From: Selaginella moellendorffii
Lineage: Eukaryota > Streptophyta > Lycopodiopsida > Selaginellales > Selaginellaceae
Assembly: GCF_000143415.4 (NCBI RefSeq)
Contig: NW_003314407.1
Location: 186,001 to 250,000 of the forward strand
Direction of reading: 5' to 3'
Length of the DNA stretch: 64,000 nucleotides
Within the stretch, counting starts at the first letter, position 1; every line of letters begins with the position of its first letter. Positions 10,483 through 21,211 of this stretch are shown here, piece by piece. A program made the translations under genes and the position numbers. The notes under the pieces were generated by a model that had not been told where the DNA came from, ran no database searches, and saw nothing but the letters and a program-made list of their open reading frames with translations.

Positions 10483-12657
10483 ATGCGCAGGAATGACGCC
10501 TCTATCGATCGAATCGCGCTCGTTTTGCGCGGGTGTGGGCAGTCGCGAGATCTCTCCGCGGCCAGGCGAGCGCACTCTCGGATCCGCGAGCTGGATCTCG
10601 GACCGGACAGGTATCTCGCCAATCTGCTGGTGGAGATGTATGGGCGGTGTGGCTCCGTGCACGAGGCGCAGTGGGTCTTCGATGCGATCCCTCGCCCCAA
10701 TCTCTTCTCGTGGACGCTCATCCTCTCGGCGTATGCCCAGAACGGGTATCTCGCCCGGGCAGCGGCGATCTTCCGCGAGATGCCGCACAGGGACGTGGTG
10801 CTATGGAATTCGATGATGAATTTCCACGCGCAGGCCGGGGACGCGGACGAGGCGAGAGCCATCCTCGATCGAATGCCGGCGCTGGAGACGATCTCTTGGA
10901 ATGCGGTGATCCAGGCGTATGCCCAAGAAGGGCGTGTGGAGGAAGCAGCAAAAGTTTTCATAGAGGTCCCGGAGCGCGATGTGGTGTCGTGCACGACGAT
11001 GATCGGGCTCTACTCCCAATCATCGCAGCCCCAAGAGGCGGAGAGGGTCTTCGATCGAATGCCGGAACGAGACATTGTGTCGTGGAACGCAATGATCCAG
11101 GGATACGCCGACAACAATCGCCCAGACCAGTTCCAGGAACTCTTCAAGAATCTCCCTGAAAAGAATGTGGTTTCGTGGACGAGCATGGTGGCTGCGCTCG
11201 CGCAATTTGGCAAGATCTCTGGTGCCAGAAAGATCTTTGACGTGATGCCGCTGGCGAGCGCAGTAACCTGGAACACGATGCTTCAGGCATATGCCCAAGC
11301 TGGGCATTTGGACGATGCGAGAAGCCTTTTTAATTATATGCCTGAGAAAGATCCTATATCGTGGACAGTGCTACTCATATTGAACGCGCAGAATGGCCAT
11401 CTTGACTACGCAAAGATTTTATTTGAAGCAATGCCCAAGCACAGCCTTGTTTGCCACAATGCAATGATCCAAGCAAATGCCCAGTCGGGTCATCTGGTTG
11501 CTGCAGTAACGCTGTTCTTGGGCGTTGTAGAACGAGACGTGGTATCGTTTAACGTGGTGTTGGCAGCTCTCGCACACTCTTCTAAAGCTGGAAAAGCCCG
11601 CTCTGTTTTCGAGAGGATGCCACAGTGGGACTTGGCGTCGTGGAACACCATGGTTTTTGCATATGCCCAAGGAGGGTATGTTGCTGCCGCGAGAAAAGTG
11701 TTTGATGAGATGAGAAGCTTCCGCGACGTCGTGAGCTGGAACACGCTCGTCTCGGCCTACGCGTCTGTCGGGCGGATGGACAAGGTGGAGGAGATGTTTG
11801 AGAAAATCCCGCAGCGCGGCGTCATCACTTGCAACTCGATGATCGCCGCCTACGCGCAGAGGTGCTGGCGATCGGGCAAGGAAGCGAGAGCTCTCTTCCA
11901 CGCAATGCAAGAGAGGAACCTGGTGACTTGGAACGCGTTGGTCCAGGCTTACGGCATCAACAGACAGCCCCGGGAGGCGAAGGCTGTGTTTGACAAGATG
12001 GCGAGGCACAGTCTCGTTTCTTGCAATGCCATGCTCTCGGCCTATGCTTGTGCTGCTCTCATGGTCGACGCAGCCATGGTGTTCGATCTCATGCCTTACA
12101 AAGACACGGTTTCATGGAACACCTTGATCGCTGGTTATGCTCAGAACGGACACATGAGCTCTGCGTGGCACTTCTTTTCGAATCTCGAGTTCGCCGACTC
12201 CATTTCCTGGAATGCAATGATCGCTGGCTATGCCCAAAACGGGTATAACAAAGAAGCAATCGAGCTAGCCAGGTTGATGGACCTCGATGGCCGCGTGGTA
12301 GCCGACGAAGTCACACTGCTCAGCGTGTTGACGGCTTGCTGCCACAGCGGAGTGATAGAACGCGCTTGGGAGTGTTTCCTGTCCATGCAATCCGATCGTG
12401 GACTGCGTCCACTTCTCGAGCACTACTCGTGCATGGTGGGAATCTTGGGAAAGAATGGACAGCTTGGTCTGGCGAGGGAGCTTATAGAGACGATGCCATT
12501 CGTCCCGGATTCCGTGATGTGGACGACACTCCTGGCATCTTGTAAACTTCATGGTGACGAGGAGATTGCGAGCAGGTCCGCCGAGGAGTCATCCGAGCTC
12601 AGCCAGGCCAACTCGGCTCCTTACATGCTTATCTCCAACATGTACTCGATCGCTTGA
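10483..12657 (+). CDS. PPR protein, SS-type, E1-terminated (PPR gene 1)
   Basis: Intronless. The 724-residue product is almost entirely about 17 tandem 31-residue S-type pentatricopeptide motifs (such as VVSWNAMIQGYA ... PERD), with N or T at motif position 5 and mostly D, N or S at the last position, the residues that read RNA bases. There is no alternating P-L-S pattern. After the last S motif comes an L-like unit, then E1 (CMVGILGKNGQLGLARELIE ... LLASCKLHGD), ending at YMLISNMYSIA. PPR proteins of this class bind single-stranded RNA in plastids or mitochondria, typically for C-to-U editing or processing. There is no DYW deaminase domain. The stop is an in-frame TGA. The next 60 codons to 12840 stay open and resemble the missing E2 motif (DAAGLWRQGWKEASRKW ... 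GWRWIE), so this may be a recent nonsense allele. Confidence 0.88.
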   Translation: MRRNDASIDRIALVLRGCGQSRDLSAARRAHSRIRELDLGPDRYLANLLVEMYGRCGSVHEAQWVFDAIPRPNLFSWTLILSAYAQNGYLARAAAIFREMPHRDVVLWNSMMNFHAQAGDADEARAILDRMPALETISWNAVIQAYAQEGRVEEAAKVFIEVPERDVVSCTTMIGLYSQSSQPQEAERVFDRMPERDIVSWNAMIQGYADNNRPDQFQELFKNLPEKNVVSWTSMVAALAQFGKISGARKIFDVMPLASAVTWNTMLQAYAQAGHLDDARSLFNYMPEKDPISWTVLLILNAQNGHLDYAKILFEAMPKHSLVCHNAMIQANAQSGHLVAAVTLFLGVVERDVVSFNVVLAALAHSSKAGKARSVFERMPQWDLASWNTMVFAYAQGGYVAAARKVFDEMRSFRDVVSWNTLVSAYASVGRMDKVEEMFEKIPQRGVITCNSMIAAYAQRCWRSGKEARALFHAMQERNLVTWNALVQAYGINRQPREAKAVFDKMARHSLVSCNAMLSAYACAALMVDAAMVFDLMPYKDTVSWNTLIAGYAQNGHMSSAWHFFSNLEFADSISWNAMIAGYAQNGYNKEAIELARLMDLDGRVVADEVTLLSVLTACCHSGVIERAWECFLSMQSDRGLRPLLEHYSCMVGILGKNGQLGLARELIETMPFVPDSVMWTTLLASCKLHGDEEIASRSAEESSELSQANSAPYMLISNMYSIA

Positions 12658-12840
12658 GACGCTGCTGGATTATGGAGACAAGGATGGAAGGAAGCATCGC
12701 GAAAGTGGAGCGAGCAAGGAATTCATGGATGGAGATGGATTGAATGCGCAGCCGCAATGAAAAAAAAGGAATTTTTGCGTGCTCGGGAGTGTTATCATGC
12801 TGTGGCACACACATCGCTAGTGTGCGCTGCGCAGCTGTGA
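12658..12840 (+). pseudogene. In-frame continuation resembling the PPR E2 region
   Basis: Directly downstream of the PPR gene 1 stop and in the same frame, 60 codons are open to a TGA at 12838. The translation includes AGLWRQGWKEASRKWSEQGI, GWRWIE and KKKEFLRARECYH, which follow the usual order of an E2/E+ segment (xAGxWxEAxxVR ... GxxWIE ... VHxFxAxDxxH). It is translated only by readthrough or if the TGA is absent in other alleles. Confidence 0.55.
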
Positions 12841-13371
12841 TGTTAAAGTAACAAAGTGGGAAGGAAAGAAGCAACGTGGCTGCTTAAGAAATGTATTCTA
12901 ATGCGGAGAAGATCAAGGCGACTACCCCGACTTGACCACGCAAGTCTCTCGGACTCAAGTAAGCTCTGCGCGACTGGCACTTGACCCCGGGTTGAAGCAA
13001 ATCTCCGCACACGCCACGAACAAAGAAGAGTTTCTAGATGCTTGCTGCGAGGCCAAAGTCGTACCTCCACATGCAAGTCCTCCCGTCCGTCACCCAAAGT
13101 TTTTAGTTTCTGTGGCGTGTTTCGAAGCGACCAAACTGGCGCGGCAGCGAAGTTGTCGTCTCAACCGAAAAGGCAGCGCTCGCTCGACGATGATTGCTCA
13201 CCGTCTCTTTCACGCTCCGGAGGGCACAAGCACGGGAAGAATAGTATTTCTTCTCGTCAGTGGACAACCAATTCTAACAAGTGCTCCCACACTGGACTAA
13301 GTGCGACCCCACGGCGAGAATACCGTAGCGTCTTCGCCCTGCTCATTCTACACTGAGGTCACTATAAAACC
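12841..13371. other. Intergenic region upstream of subtilase
   Basis: About 530 bases between PPR gene 1 and the subtilase TATA box. Two short overlapping frames are open, but neither shows a known domain or a partner, so I do not call a gene. Confidence 0.4.
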
Positions 13372-13380
13372 GGGACGGGA
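13372..13380 (+). promoter_or_regulatory. TATA box of subtilase gene
   Basis: CTATAAAAC lies 48 bases before the ATG at 13420. This would put the transcription start about 15-20 bases upstream of the start codon. Confidence 0.6.
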
Positions 13381-13419
13381 CCATCCAAAATCCAAACTTG
13401 CAAAGCGAAAGAAGCCGCA

Positions 13420-16175
13420 ATGGCCTTGACAGCCATCACTGCTGTGCCTGGCCTCTTGTTCATAATTCTCAGCATCCTCTCGTCGAACAAGGCTGCAGGC
13501 ATCGATGACGAGCGTCAGGTACTTCCACTGGCATCCTTTTGCATATATTTACGACTTGTTCTTTTTTTGCAGATCTATATCGTCTATCTCGGTGGAAAAG
13601 GCAGTCGCCAGAGTTTGGAGCTGGTCCAAAGACACAGCAAGATTCTCGCATCTGTCACAAGCAGGCAAGAAGTGATCGTGCTCCAAAGTATAGCCCGGAC
13701 TGACTTTAAAAACTTACATGACAGAGAAGTAGAGTCCCCTGAGATCGTGTACAGCTACAAGCATGGATTTGATGGATTTGCTGCCAGGATGACCGCTAAG
13801 CAGGCAAAAGCCATAGCAGGCAAGCCATCGCAAAAAGCTCTTCTCCCGGATGATTCAATTCTCCTGCTTGGCTCTGGTCATAATTACAGGACTGCCGGAC
13901 GTGGTCAGTGTGTTCCCGAGCAAAACTCTGCAGCTGCATACAACACGGTCCTGGAAATTCCTGGAGACTTTTTCGACGGGGCTCTTGTACTCCAGAAGCA
14001 AACTTGGAGAGGGGGCCGATGTCATTGTTGGCGTGCTGGACACAGGTACAGAGTTGAAAGAAGAGCCTGGGAATTGATACCTCTTCCTGCTTCAGGTATA
14101 TGGCCAGAGTCTGCAAGTTTCAGCGACGATGGAATGTCATCTCCTCCCAGCCGATGGAAAGGATTCTGCAATAACACCGGTGTGAATTCCACGCAGGCCG
14201 TGAATTGCAACAAGTAAGTTAAAGTTAAAACTGTACCGTTCTAGATTATATTTTTTTCCTGCAGCAAGATCATCGGAGCTCGCTTCTACAACGCCGAGAG
14301 CGCCAGAGATGACGAAGGCCACGGATCACACACCGCATCCACCGCGGGTGGCAGCGTCGTCTCCAACGCGAGCATGGAGGGTGTTGCCAGTGGAACAGCC
14401 AGGGGTGGACTCCCATCCGCCAGGCTCGCAGTGTATAAAGTGTGTGGGAGCGTCGGCTGCTTCGTGTCAGACATCCTCAAGGCCTTTGATGACGCTATGA
14501 ACGACGGGGTGGATCTCCTATCACTTTCGCTTGGTGGCTCGCCGGATAGCTACGACGAGGATGGCATCGCGATTGGAGCCTTCCATGCCATCCAGCACAA
14601 CATCACTGTCGTTTGCTCTGCTGGGAATTCTGGTCCCGACGAATCGTCCGTCTCCAACGCGGCCCCTTGGATTGTCACGGTCGGAGCAAGCACCATTGAC
14701 AGGTCCATTTCGTCCGACATCTATCTCCGAGATGGAAAAACTCTTCGGGTGAGCAAAAACTTTGTCTTCACCTTTCTCATTTTACTACGCAGGGAACGGC
14801 CTTGAGCTTTCAAGCTCAGAAGAAACCACCTTACAGCCTCGTCCTTGGCTCTTCAATTCCTGCTAACAAATCTATCCGGGCCTCAGCAGCCAGGTGAAAG
14901 TGCTTCAAAATCTCTTTTTCTTTTCTTTCCAATGGTTGCTCACAGCTTACTTTTCAGCTCCTGTGATCCAGACAGTCTAAATGCCAAGCAAGTCAAGAAC
15001 AAGATCGTCGTCTGCCAGTTCGACCCCAACTATGCTTCCAGGAGAACAATTGTGACATGGTTGCAGCAGAACAAGGCCGCTGGCGCCATTCTCATCAACG
15101 ACTTCTACGCAGATCTCGCTAGCTACTTCCCCTTGCCTACGACCATCGTGAAAAAAGCCGTGGGAGACCAGCTGCTATCCTACATGAACAGCACCACCAC
15201 GCCAGTCGCTACACTAACACCGACGGTGGCAGAAACTAACAATCCAGCTCCAGTAGTTGCCGGATTCTCTTCGAGAGGTCCAAACTCCATCGGCCAGGAT
15301 ATAATCAAGGTACAAGCTTGCAATTCCGAGTTTTTGATCAAGATCATGAGCTTTCTTGCAGCCCGATGTTACTGCTCCAGGAGTGAACATCCTTGCGGCC
15401 TGGTCGGAGATCGCTCCAGCATATTATGAGAACTACGACACGGCCAAGCCCGTGTATGTCAAGTATAACATCATCTCTGGAACCTCCATGTCGTGTCCTC
15501 ACGTCACGGGAGCATTGGCCATGCTCAAGTCTGCGTATCCCTCTTGGAGTCCTGCGGCTCTAAGATCGGCGATCATGACCACAGGTAACTTAACTTTCTA
15601 CCACTCCAAAGTTCTCATACAAGTCTTTGAACCCTCCAGCGACAACTCAAGACGACGAGAAAGAAGGCATACTCGACTATGATGGAAGCCTGAGCAATCC
15701 ATTTGGTTATGGCGCCGGCCAGATCGATCCCTCGAGATCTCTAAGTCCAGGACTGGTCTACGACACAACACCCTCCGACTACGTCGCTTACCTCTGTGCC
15801 ACTGGCTACAGTGAGAGCAAAGTCAGGATGATCACAGGAAGCAAGAACACGACTTGCTCCAAGAAGAATTCCAACCTCAACTATCCTTCCATCGCCTTCC
15901 CGAGCTTGAGCGGCACGCAGACCACCACCAGGTACCTGACGAGCGTGGATTCTTCGTCCTCCTCCTCGACTTACAAAGTAACAGTCAAGACACCATCGAC
16001 GCTAAGCGTGAAAGTGGAGCCAACCACGCTCACATTCTCCCCAGGAGCAACGCTCTCCTTCACAGTCACTGTTTCGAGCAGCTCCAACGGTAAAAGCTGG
16101 CAGTTTGGATCCATAGCTTGGACGGATGGGCGGCATACGGTGTCCAGCCCCGTTGCTGTGAAGACCAAGGCTTGA
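13420..16175 (+). CDS. Subtilisin-like serine protease (plant subtilase)
   Basis: Nine exons by splice-site reading: 13420-13518, 13573-13819, 13890-14045, 14096-14213, 14265-14748, 14793-14893, 14958-15309, 15362-15584 and 15640-16175. The frame closes to 771 residues, the usual subtilase length. In order: signal peptide; I9 propeptide ([10 protein letters not shown] ... [15 protein letters not shown]); catalytic Asp in VGVLDTG|IWPES; His in [12 protein letters not shown]; oxyanion Asn in SAGNSGPD; a PA insert (KIVVC ... AAGAILIND); catalytic Ser in [12 protein letters not shown]; and a C-terminal fibronectin-III-like domain ending in VAVKTKA. All catalytic residues are present. Such enzymes are secreted and act in the cell wall or apoplast on protein or peptide substrates; the specific substrate is unknown. 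Intron 2 appears to use a GC donor (AG|GCAAGC). Other introns are 44-64 nt. Confidence 0.92.
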
Positions 16176-16357
16176 TCATTCTTATCGAGCTCGAACAAAG
16201 TAGACAAAAGAAGGTAAAGGTGACACAAGAGAAAATGGAACCGTGGTCTCGAGACAAATGTGACAGCCAATGCAAGCTTTGAACAGGGAGCAAGCCGCCA
16301 AATGTTTGCTCGTGATCTTCCTTGCCAGTGTCGTCCAGTTAATTGTCTTCACGTCGA

Positions 16358-16367
16358 CTATAAAAAC
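16358..16367 (+). promoter_or_regulatory. TATA box of cysteine-rich gene
   Basis: CTATAAAAAC lies about 90 bases before the ATG at 16454, within a region otherwise free of coding sequence. Confidence 0.6.
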
Positions 16368-16453
16368 GAAGCTCTCACTCCATACTTTCATCCAAGTTCT
16401 TCTCTCCTTCCTTTCTTCCTTGGTCGATCTTAGATACATAGCTAGATCGATCG

Positions 16454-16870
16454 ATGGAGCGCTCGGTGATGGTTGTCTTGATGGTGTGCGCTATCGCCTT
16501 GGTTTTCTCCTTCTCTTCGGTGGAGGTCACTGCCCATAAGCTGGGACACTGCGGCGATTCGTGCAAGCATCACCAGGATTGCTTCGGTCGTCTGGCTTGC
16601 ATGCACGGTCACAAGTGCGCCGACGATCCAGATCTCAAGACTACCATCTGCAAGAACAGTAAGCTCGGCGTGTGTGGATCTTCCTGCAAGAAACACGACG
16701 ATTGCAAGGGAAAGCTCGCTTGCCTCCACTCCAAGAAGTGTGGCGACGATGTACACATGAAGACCAACATTTGCAAGCACAAGCATCACCACCCGGGATC
16801 GCCACTGCCATCGCCAGGACCTCTCCCAGCTCAAGGCCCACTCTACGGCTTAAAAAACCAGCCACTATAA
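16454..16870 (+). CDS. Small secreted cysteine-rich protein with duplicated six-Cys domain
   Basis: Intronless, 138 residues. Residues 1-27 are a clear signal peptide. Two tandem domains (about residues 33-66 and 73-108) share the exact spacing C-x3-C-x5-C-x5-C-x5-C-x10-C and the phrase DCxGxLAC; 12 cysteines suggest six disulfides. A His-rich hinge (KHKHHHP) and a Pro-rich tail follow. I do not recognise a named family; size and cysteine pattern are like apoplastic antimicrobial or signalling peptides, but that is inference. It has its own TATA box upstream and an AATAAA signal at 16907-16912, only about 40 bases before the next gene's start codon, so the transcript end and the next promoter nearly overlap. 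Confidence 0.85.
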   Translation: MERSVMVVLMVCAIALVFSFSSVEVTAHKLGHCGDSCKHHQDCFGRLACMHGHKCADDPDLKTTICKNSKLGVCGSSCKKHDDCKGKLACLHSKKCGDDVHMKTNICKHKHHHPGSPLPSPGPLPAQGPLYGLKNQPL

Positions 16871-16948
16871 GCGATTCGTTTGCTCTCTCTTGACAAAAAC
16901 AAGTGTAATAAACTGTTAGAAAATTTCCAACTTTGGGTATTTCTTTCT

Positions 16949-18907
16949 ATGCGAAGATTTTCGCTGCCTGGATCATCTCCAGCCGCGGCATTGGTCTTGA
17001 CACGATCGCTGTGCTGCTTCTCGGCACACCATGTCCAGGAGCTCGCCCAGATGATCCGCTCCTGCGGTGAAGCCAGGGATTCCGCCGAAGGGAAGCGCAT
17101 CCATTCCGTGATTGCCAGGAGCGAGCAAGCGTCCGGAAATCCTTTCCTCTGGAACTTGCTTGTGGAGATGTATGGGAAAGTTGGCAGTGTCCACGACGCC
17201 CGCGGCATTTTCGATGAGATGCCCGGGATCAACATGTTTACGTGGACAATCATGTTTCATGCATATGCCCGAAACGGGCAACTTGAGAAAGCAGCACAGT
17301 CTTTTGATTTGATGCCTCAGCGCGATGTTGTTGCCTGGAACTCTATGCTGCAGATTTTTGGGGAGCACGAGAAAGTTGACGACGCACGAAAGACATTCAT
17401 GGAGATGCCGGCCAGAACAATCTCGAGCTGGAACGCGCTTCTTACTGCATATGCCCAAAACGGGTATTTGCAAGATGCGATGGCCGTTTTTGATCGGCTG
17501 CCCTTCTCGGACGTCGTGTCGTGGACGAGTCTGTTTGGGTTCCATGCCAAGAACGGGTATATGAACGAGGCCAGGATGATTTTTCTCACAATGCCTGAGA
17601 AGAACTCCACGTCTTGGACCACCATCATCTCGGCTCTCATGCGGTGTGGCGATTTCCAGGCCGCCAAGAACTTCTTTGGCAAGATGCCCCACCATGCTCG
17701 AGTGGTGTGGCTGGTTATGATGCAAGGCTACCTCCAAAACTTTCAGTTCGACGTTGCGGCCAGCATGTTTGATCGAATGGAGGAAAAGGATATTGTTTCG
17801 TGGAACATTTTGATCAATGCCGTGGCGCAGAACGGCCAAGTCGGTCGAGCGAGAAAGATCTTTGACGCGATGCCCAAGCACGACATGGCAACGTGGAACT
17901 CGATGCTGATCGCGTACGCCGAGAAAGGGAGGTTGAGTGAAGCAAGGACCATCTTCGACAGCATGACACACAGGAACATCATCTCGTGGAACTCGATGAC
18001 GCAGTCTTACATTCTAAACGGTCACTTTGAGGAAGGAAAGAAGGTTTTCGATCGAGCGCCTCAGGTGGACGTGATTTCCACCAACATGCTTCTCTCCGCC
18101 AATGCCGAGGGAGGAAATCTCGAAGAGTCGAAATCCATTTTTGACTCCATGGTCATGAGGGACGTTGTGTCGTGGAACGCCATGGTTCACGCTTACGCCA
18201 TTCACAATCTCCTCGAGAGTGCCGAGTCTACGTACCGGAGAATGTCGCAGCACGACTGTGTGTCGAGGAAGACGATGATGGCGGCTTACGCTCGAGAGGG
18301 TGACTTGGAGCGATCGAAGCTCTTTTTCGACGACATGTCGGACAGAGACACGGTCTCCTGGAACACTCTGATCGTTGCATACGCTCAGCGCAACGATGTC
18401 AAGAACGCAAAACTGGTTTTTGACAGCACTCCAGTGAAGAACCCGATATCCTGGAACGCGATCATGACAGTCCTCTCCCAAAACGGCCATTACGCCGAAG
18501 CGCTCGAGTTCTTCCGCGAGATGGAGCTCGATGGTGGAAGCAAACCCACGGACGTGGGCTTCACCAATGCATTGGTGGCGTGCAGCTATGGTGGTCTCGT
18601 CGCCGAGGCCAGAGTTTTTTTCCTCTCCATGGTCGAAGACCACAACTTAACACCGAGGTGGGAGCAGTACTGCTGCATGGTAGACATTCTCAGTCGAGCA
18701 GGACAATTGGAAGACGCCGAAGATCTCGTAGAAAACATGCCATTCTCGAGCGGCATGGCGGATTCCAAAGCTCTTCTCAGTGCTTGCCATGTCCAAGGCG
18801 ATGTCGAGCGTGCCACAAGAACAGCAGGCTCCATGTTTACTCTGGGCTTGAAAGCTTCTGCTCCCTACGTGCTTTTGTCTAACAGCATTGGTCATCTCAA
18901 AGAGTAA
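16949..18907 (+). CDS. PPR protein, SS-type, E1-terminated (PPR gene 2)
   Basis: Intronless. The first in-frame ATG after the upstream gene's polyadenylation signal is 16949, giving 652 residues with a plausible organelle-targeting N-terminus (MRRFSLPGSSPAAALVLTRS). A region with HSVIARSEQ ... LLVEMYGK precedes about 14 tandem 31-residue S motifs (such as VVSWNAMVHAYA). An L-like motif and E1 (CMVDILSRAGQLEDAEDLVE ... LLSACHVQGDVE) follow. The protein ends at YVLLSNSIGHLKE, the same E1 point as the other two PPR genes here. There is no E2 or DYW, and unlike PPR gene 1 I see no continuation downstream. Role: sequence-specific organelle RNA binding; the editing or processing target is unknown. 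Confidence 0.88.
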   Translation: MRRFSLPGSSPAAALVLTRSLCCFSAHHVQELAQMIRSCGEARDSAEGKRIHSVIARSEQASGNPFLWNLLVEMYGKVGSVHDARGIFDEMPGINMFTWTIMFHAYARNGQLEKAAQSFDLMPQRDVVAWNSMLQIFGEHEKVDDARKTFMEMPARTISSWNALLTAYAQNGYLQDAMAVFDRLPFSDVVSWTSLFGFHAKNGYMNEARMIFLTMPEKNSTSWTTIISALMRCGDFQAAKNFFGKMPHHARVVWLVMMQGYLQNFQFDVAASMFDRMEEKDIVSWNILINAVAQNGQVGRARKIFDAMPKHDMATWNSMLIAYAEKGRLSEARTIFDSMTHRNIISWNSMTQSYILNGHFEEGKKVFDRAPQVDVISTNMLLSANAEGGNLEESKSIFDSMVMRDVVSWNAMVHAYAIHNLLESAESTYRRMSQHDCVSRKTMMAAYAREGDLERSKLFFDDMSDRDTVSWNTLIVAYAQRNDVKNAKLVFDSTPVKNPISWNAIMTVLSQNGHYAEALEFFREMELDGGSKPTDVGFTNALVACSYGGLVAEARVFFLSMVEDHNLTPRWEQYCCMVDILSRAGQLEDAEDLVENMPFSSGMADSKALLSACHVQGDVERATRTAGSMFTLGLKASAPYVLLSNSIGHLKE

Positions 18908-19062
18908 CGCTAAGCTAACTTCGTCTTCCAGATGTTGCTGTCGCTACTTTTACACTTGGCTTCTCATCTGGTAAGTGCGTGGAGCTAAGTTTAATCTGTT
19001 GCTTATCCTAATGGAAGCACTGTAGGGTCTCGGCATGGAGCTCCAACGACAAGTATAGGACC

Positions 19063-21107
19063 ATGGGACTGTGCCATTTGAGCAGCGGCTCCAAAAACAC
19101 TGGCGGCTTCGTCCAGGCAAGCTTTGAGCATACTCTTCTTTAGTATCAAGAGCGCTCTCCAATACATTTTCTTTGATTCAGGTCAGGGAGCTTCTTCTTT
19201 GCGTGGAGCATCGCATTGGAGCTGACAAACCGGGCCCAAGGAGCTTCACGCAGCAGCAGCACAGCCTTTGTCATGTCATCTTCATTTCGAGGCCCGGCCA
19301 TTTACAAAAGCAACGAAGGATTGCAGTCCAAGTACGCTTCTCTGCTGGAAGAGATGGAATTAACGAGCAGGATTTCACGTATGAAGCAGACCGGAGCAGG
19401 CCTTTGAGACTTGTAACTCGGCCTCTTCGCTCGGAAGAATCGTCGCCTGAGTCCTTGCAAGAGATTAGGCAGCTCATCGGTAGCCGAGAAGTTTATGTTC
19501 CGAGTGAGGCTGAGGAGGCCCAAATACTAGAGCAAGTCTCAAGGATAAAACAGCAAGCTTTAAGAGGAAGTCTGGCTGCAGCGCATTCGGCAATTCAGCA
19601 GGTATTGTATTTTTACTTCTTTGTTTTCTTAAATTTTTTTCTTTTTTTTTTCCTGCAGTTGTATGCAAAGTTTCCCAATCACACTAGAGTTCTTGTTGAG
19701 TATGCATACATTGAAGCGAGAAAAGGTTCGTTTTTTTTTTCCGCTTTACATGCTGGTTGTGAGCCTTCGACTTAACCAGGTAACCAAGCAGCTGCGGCAT
19801 CATTGTTCTCCCGTGCCATAACTATCTTCGAAGAAACTGGCAACCTCAACTACGACTACGTGCTTACACTGCAAGGATGGGGCTCCTCCGAAGCCAGAGC
19901 TTCCAATTCGCTGAAAGCTCGAGTTTTGTTCGAGGAATCCATACGCGCAGCTGAAAAGGTAGGCACTCGTCTTCTTCTTTCCCAGTTTTTTCTTTACTGA
20001 GCAAGGTGCATTCGTCAGCTGCAAGACCACTCCGAGCGAGCCATCGTTTACGGCTTGCACGCGTGGGCTCTGGTGGAAGATAAAGTTGGAAACTGGAGCC
20101 AGGCACGAGAGCTCTTGCAAAGAGCGGCAGCGATTCAGCCCGGAAACGCTGTGGTCCATCAGTCGAGAGCTCTCATGGAAGCCCGCGCTCACAACTATTC
20201 CTTGGCGCGCTCCAACTTTCGGCTGGCTGTCAAGGCGGACTCACACGATGCAAAGTGCTGGCAGGCTTGGGCCTTGTTCGAGGCAAGCCAACGCAAGTTT
20301 CGAGAGATGAGGCAGCTCTTCTACCGTGCTTATCTCGTCAACACCAACGATCTATACACTCTCCAGGTAGAACCAAAGTTTTTAGTTCCAAGGTTCCTTC
20401 TTATTTTCTTTCCATACAAAACAGGCATGGGCTCATCAAGAAGCGCTCATTGGCACCACCAAGTCCAAGAACCGAGCTAGAAAATTGTACCAACGATGTG
20501 TGGAGATCTCTCCAGAGAATATTTATTCCTGGCAGGTTTGTCACTAGATTTCTTTTCACTGGCTTCACGAGACTTTTGTTTTGGTCAGTCGTGGGGTCTT
20601 TTGGAGGAGAGATCGGGGAACCATCAAGGTGCTCGAGTGCTTTACGAACAGGGCCTTCGGATTGATCCTTCGAGCGTTCCTTGTCTCCAAGTAAGTTATT
20701 CGTGGCGAATTTTTTTTCATCTTTTGCTAGAAAACAATATTAAAACCATATCACAGGCATACGCTCGCCTGGAGAAAAGCCAGGGAAACATTGAGACATC
20801 CAGGAAACTATTGCAAGCTGCTCGGAAGATTGATCCTCACAATGCTCCATCGCTCATGGTCAGTAAAATCTATAGACTATTCTCCATCTCTCTGTTTTAA
20901 CAAAGAAAACAGGAATCCGGCCTGATCGAGCTTGAGCTCGGGAACAACGACGTCGCTCGCGAATTTTTCAAGCGCGCGCGGAAGATCGACAGGGAAAAGA
21001 GCCGTATCAAGAAGCGGATGTTCATCTCGCGCAAGACATCGAGGTTGCAAAGCCCGGGAAACACCGTCAAATTCGAAAATTTAAATCCGAGGCAAGCAAC
21101 GGTCTAG
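19063..21107 (+). CDS. HAT/TPR-repeat RNA-binding-type protein
   Basis: Exons read as 19063-19116 (tentative), 19182-19601, 19659-19725, 19780-19958, 20020-20366, 20425-20535, 20589-20700, 20757-20858 and 20913-21107; the frame closes to 528 residues. From about residue 140 the protein is a series of half-a-TPR (HAT) helices with the aromatic/A pattern typical of that family: VLVEYAYIEARKGN, VHQSRALMEARAHN, CWQAWALFEASQRK, LQAWAHQEALIG, YSWQSWGLLEERSGN, LQAYARLEKSQGN and MESGLIELELGN. HAT arrays scaffold RNA-processing complexes, and plastid members (HCF107/MBB1 type) protect specific transcripts; that this is a plastid member is only suggested by the architecture. The first exon relies on a GC donor and is uncertain. 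Partial copies lie at 24940-25310 (inverted). Confidence 0.75.
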
Positions 21108-21211
21108 ATGGGCTTGCTGAGACGGACGGTTCACAGTAAAGAGCCTAGGATATACCCATAATTTGAATTGCTCTTAAGCCCTAAAGGGCGCGGACAGGAG
21201 AGAGCTCGGCT

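Noticed and set aside
10194-12552. Long minus-strand frames across PPR gene 1
   Set aside because: They are antisense shadows of a repetitive GC-rich coding region; no domain or start context. The same holds for frames opposite PPR genes 2 and 3.
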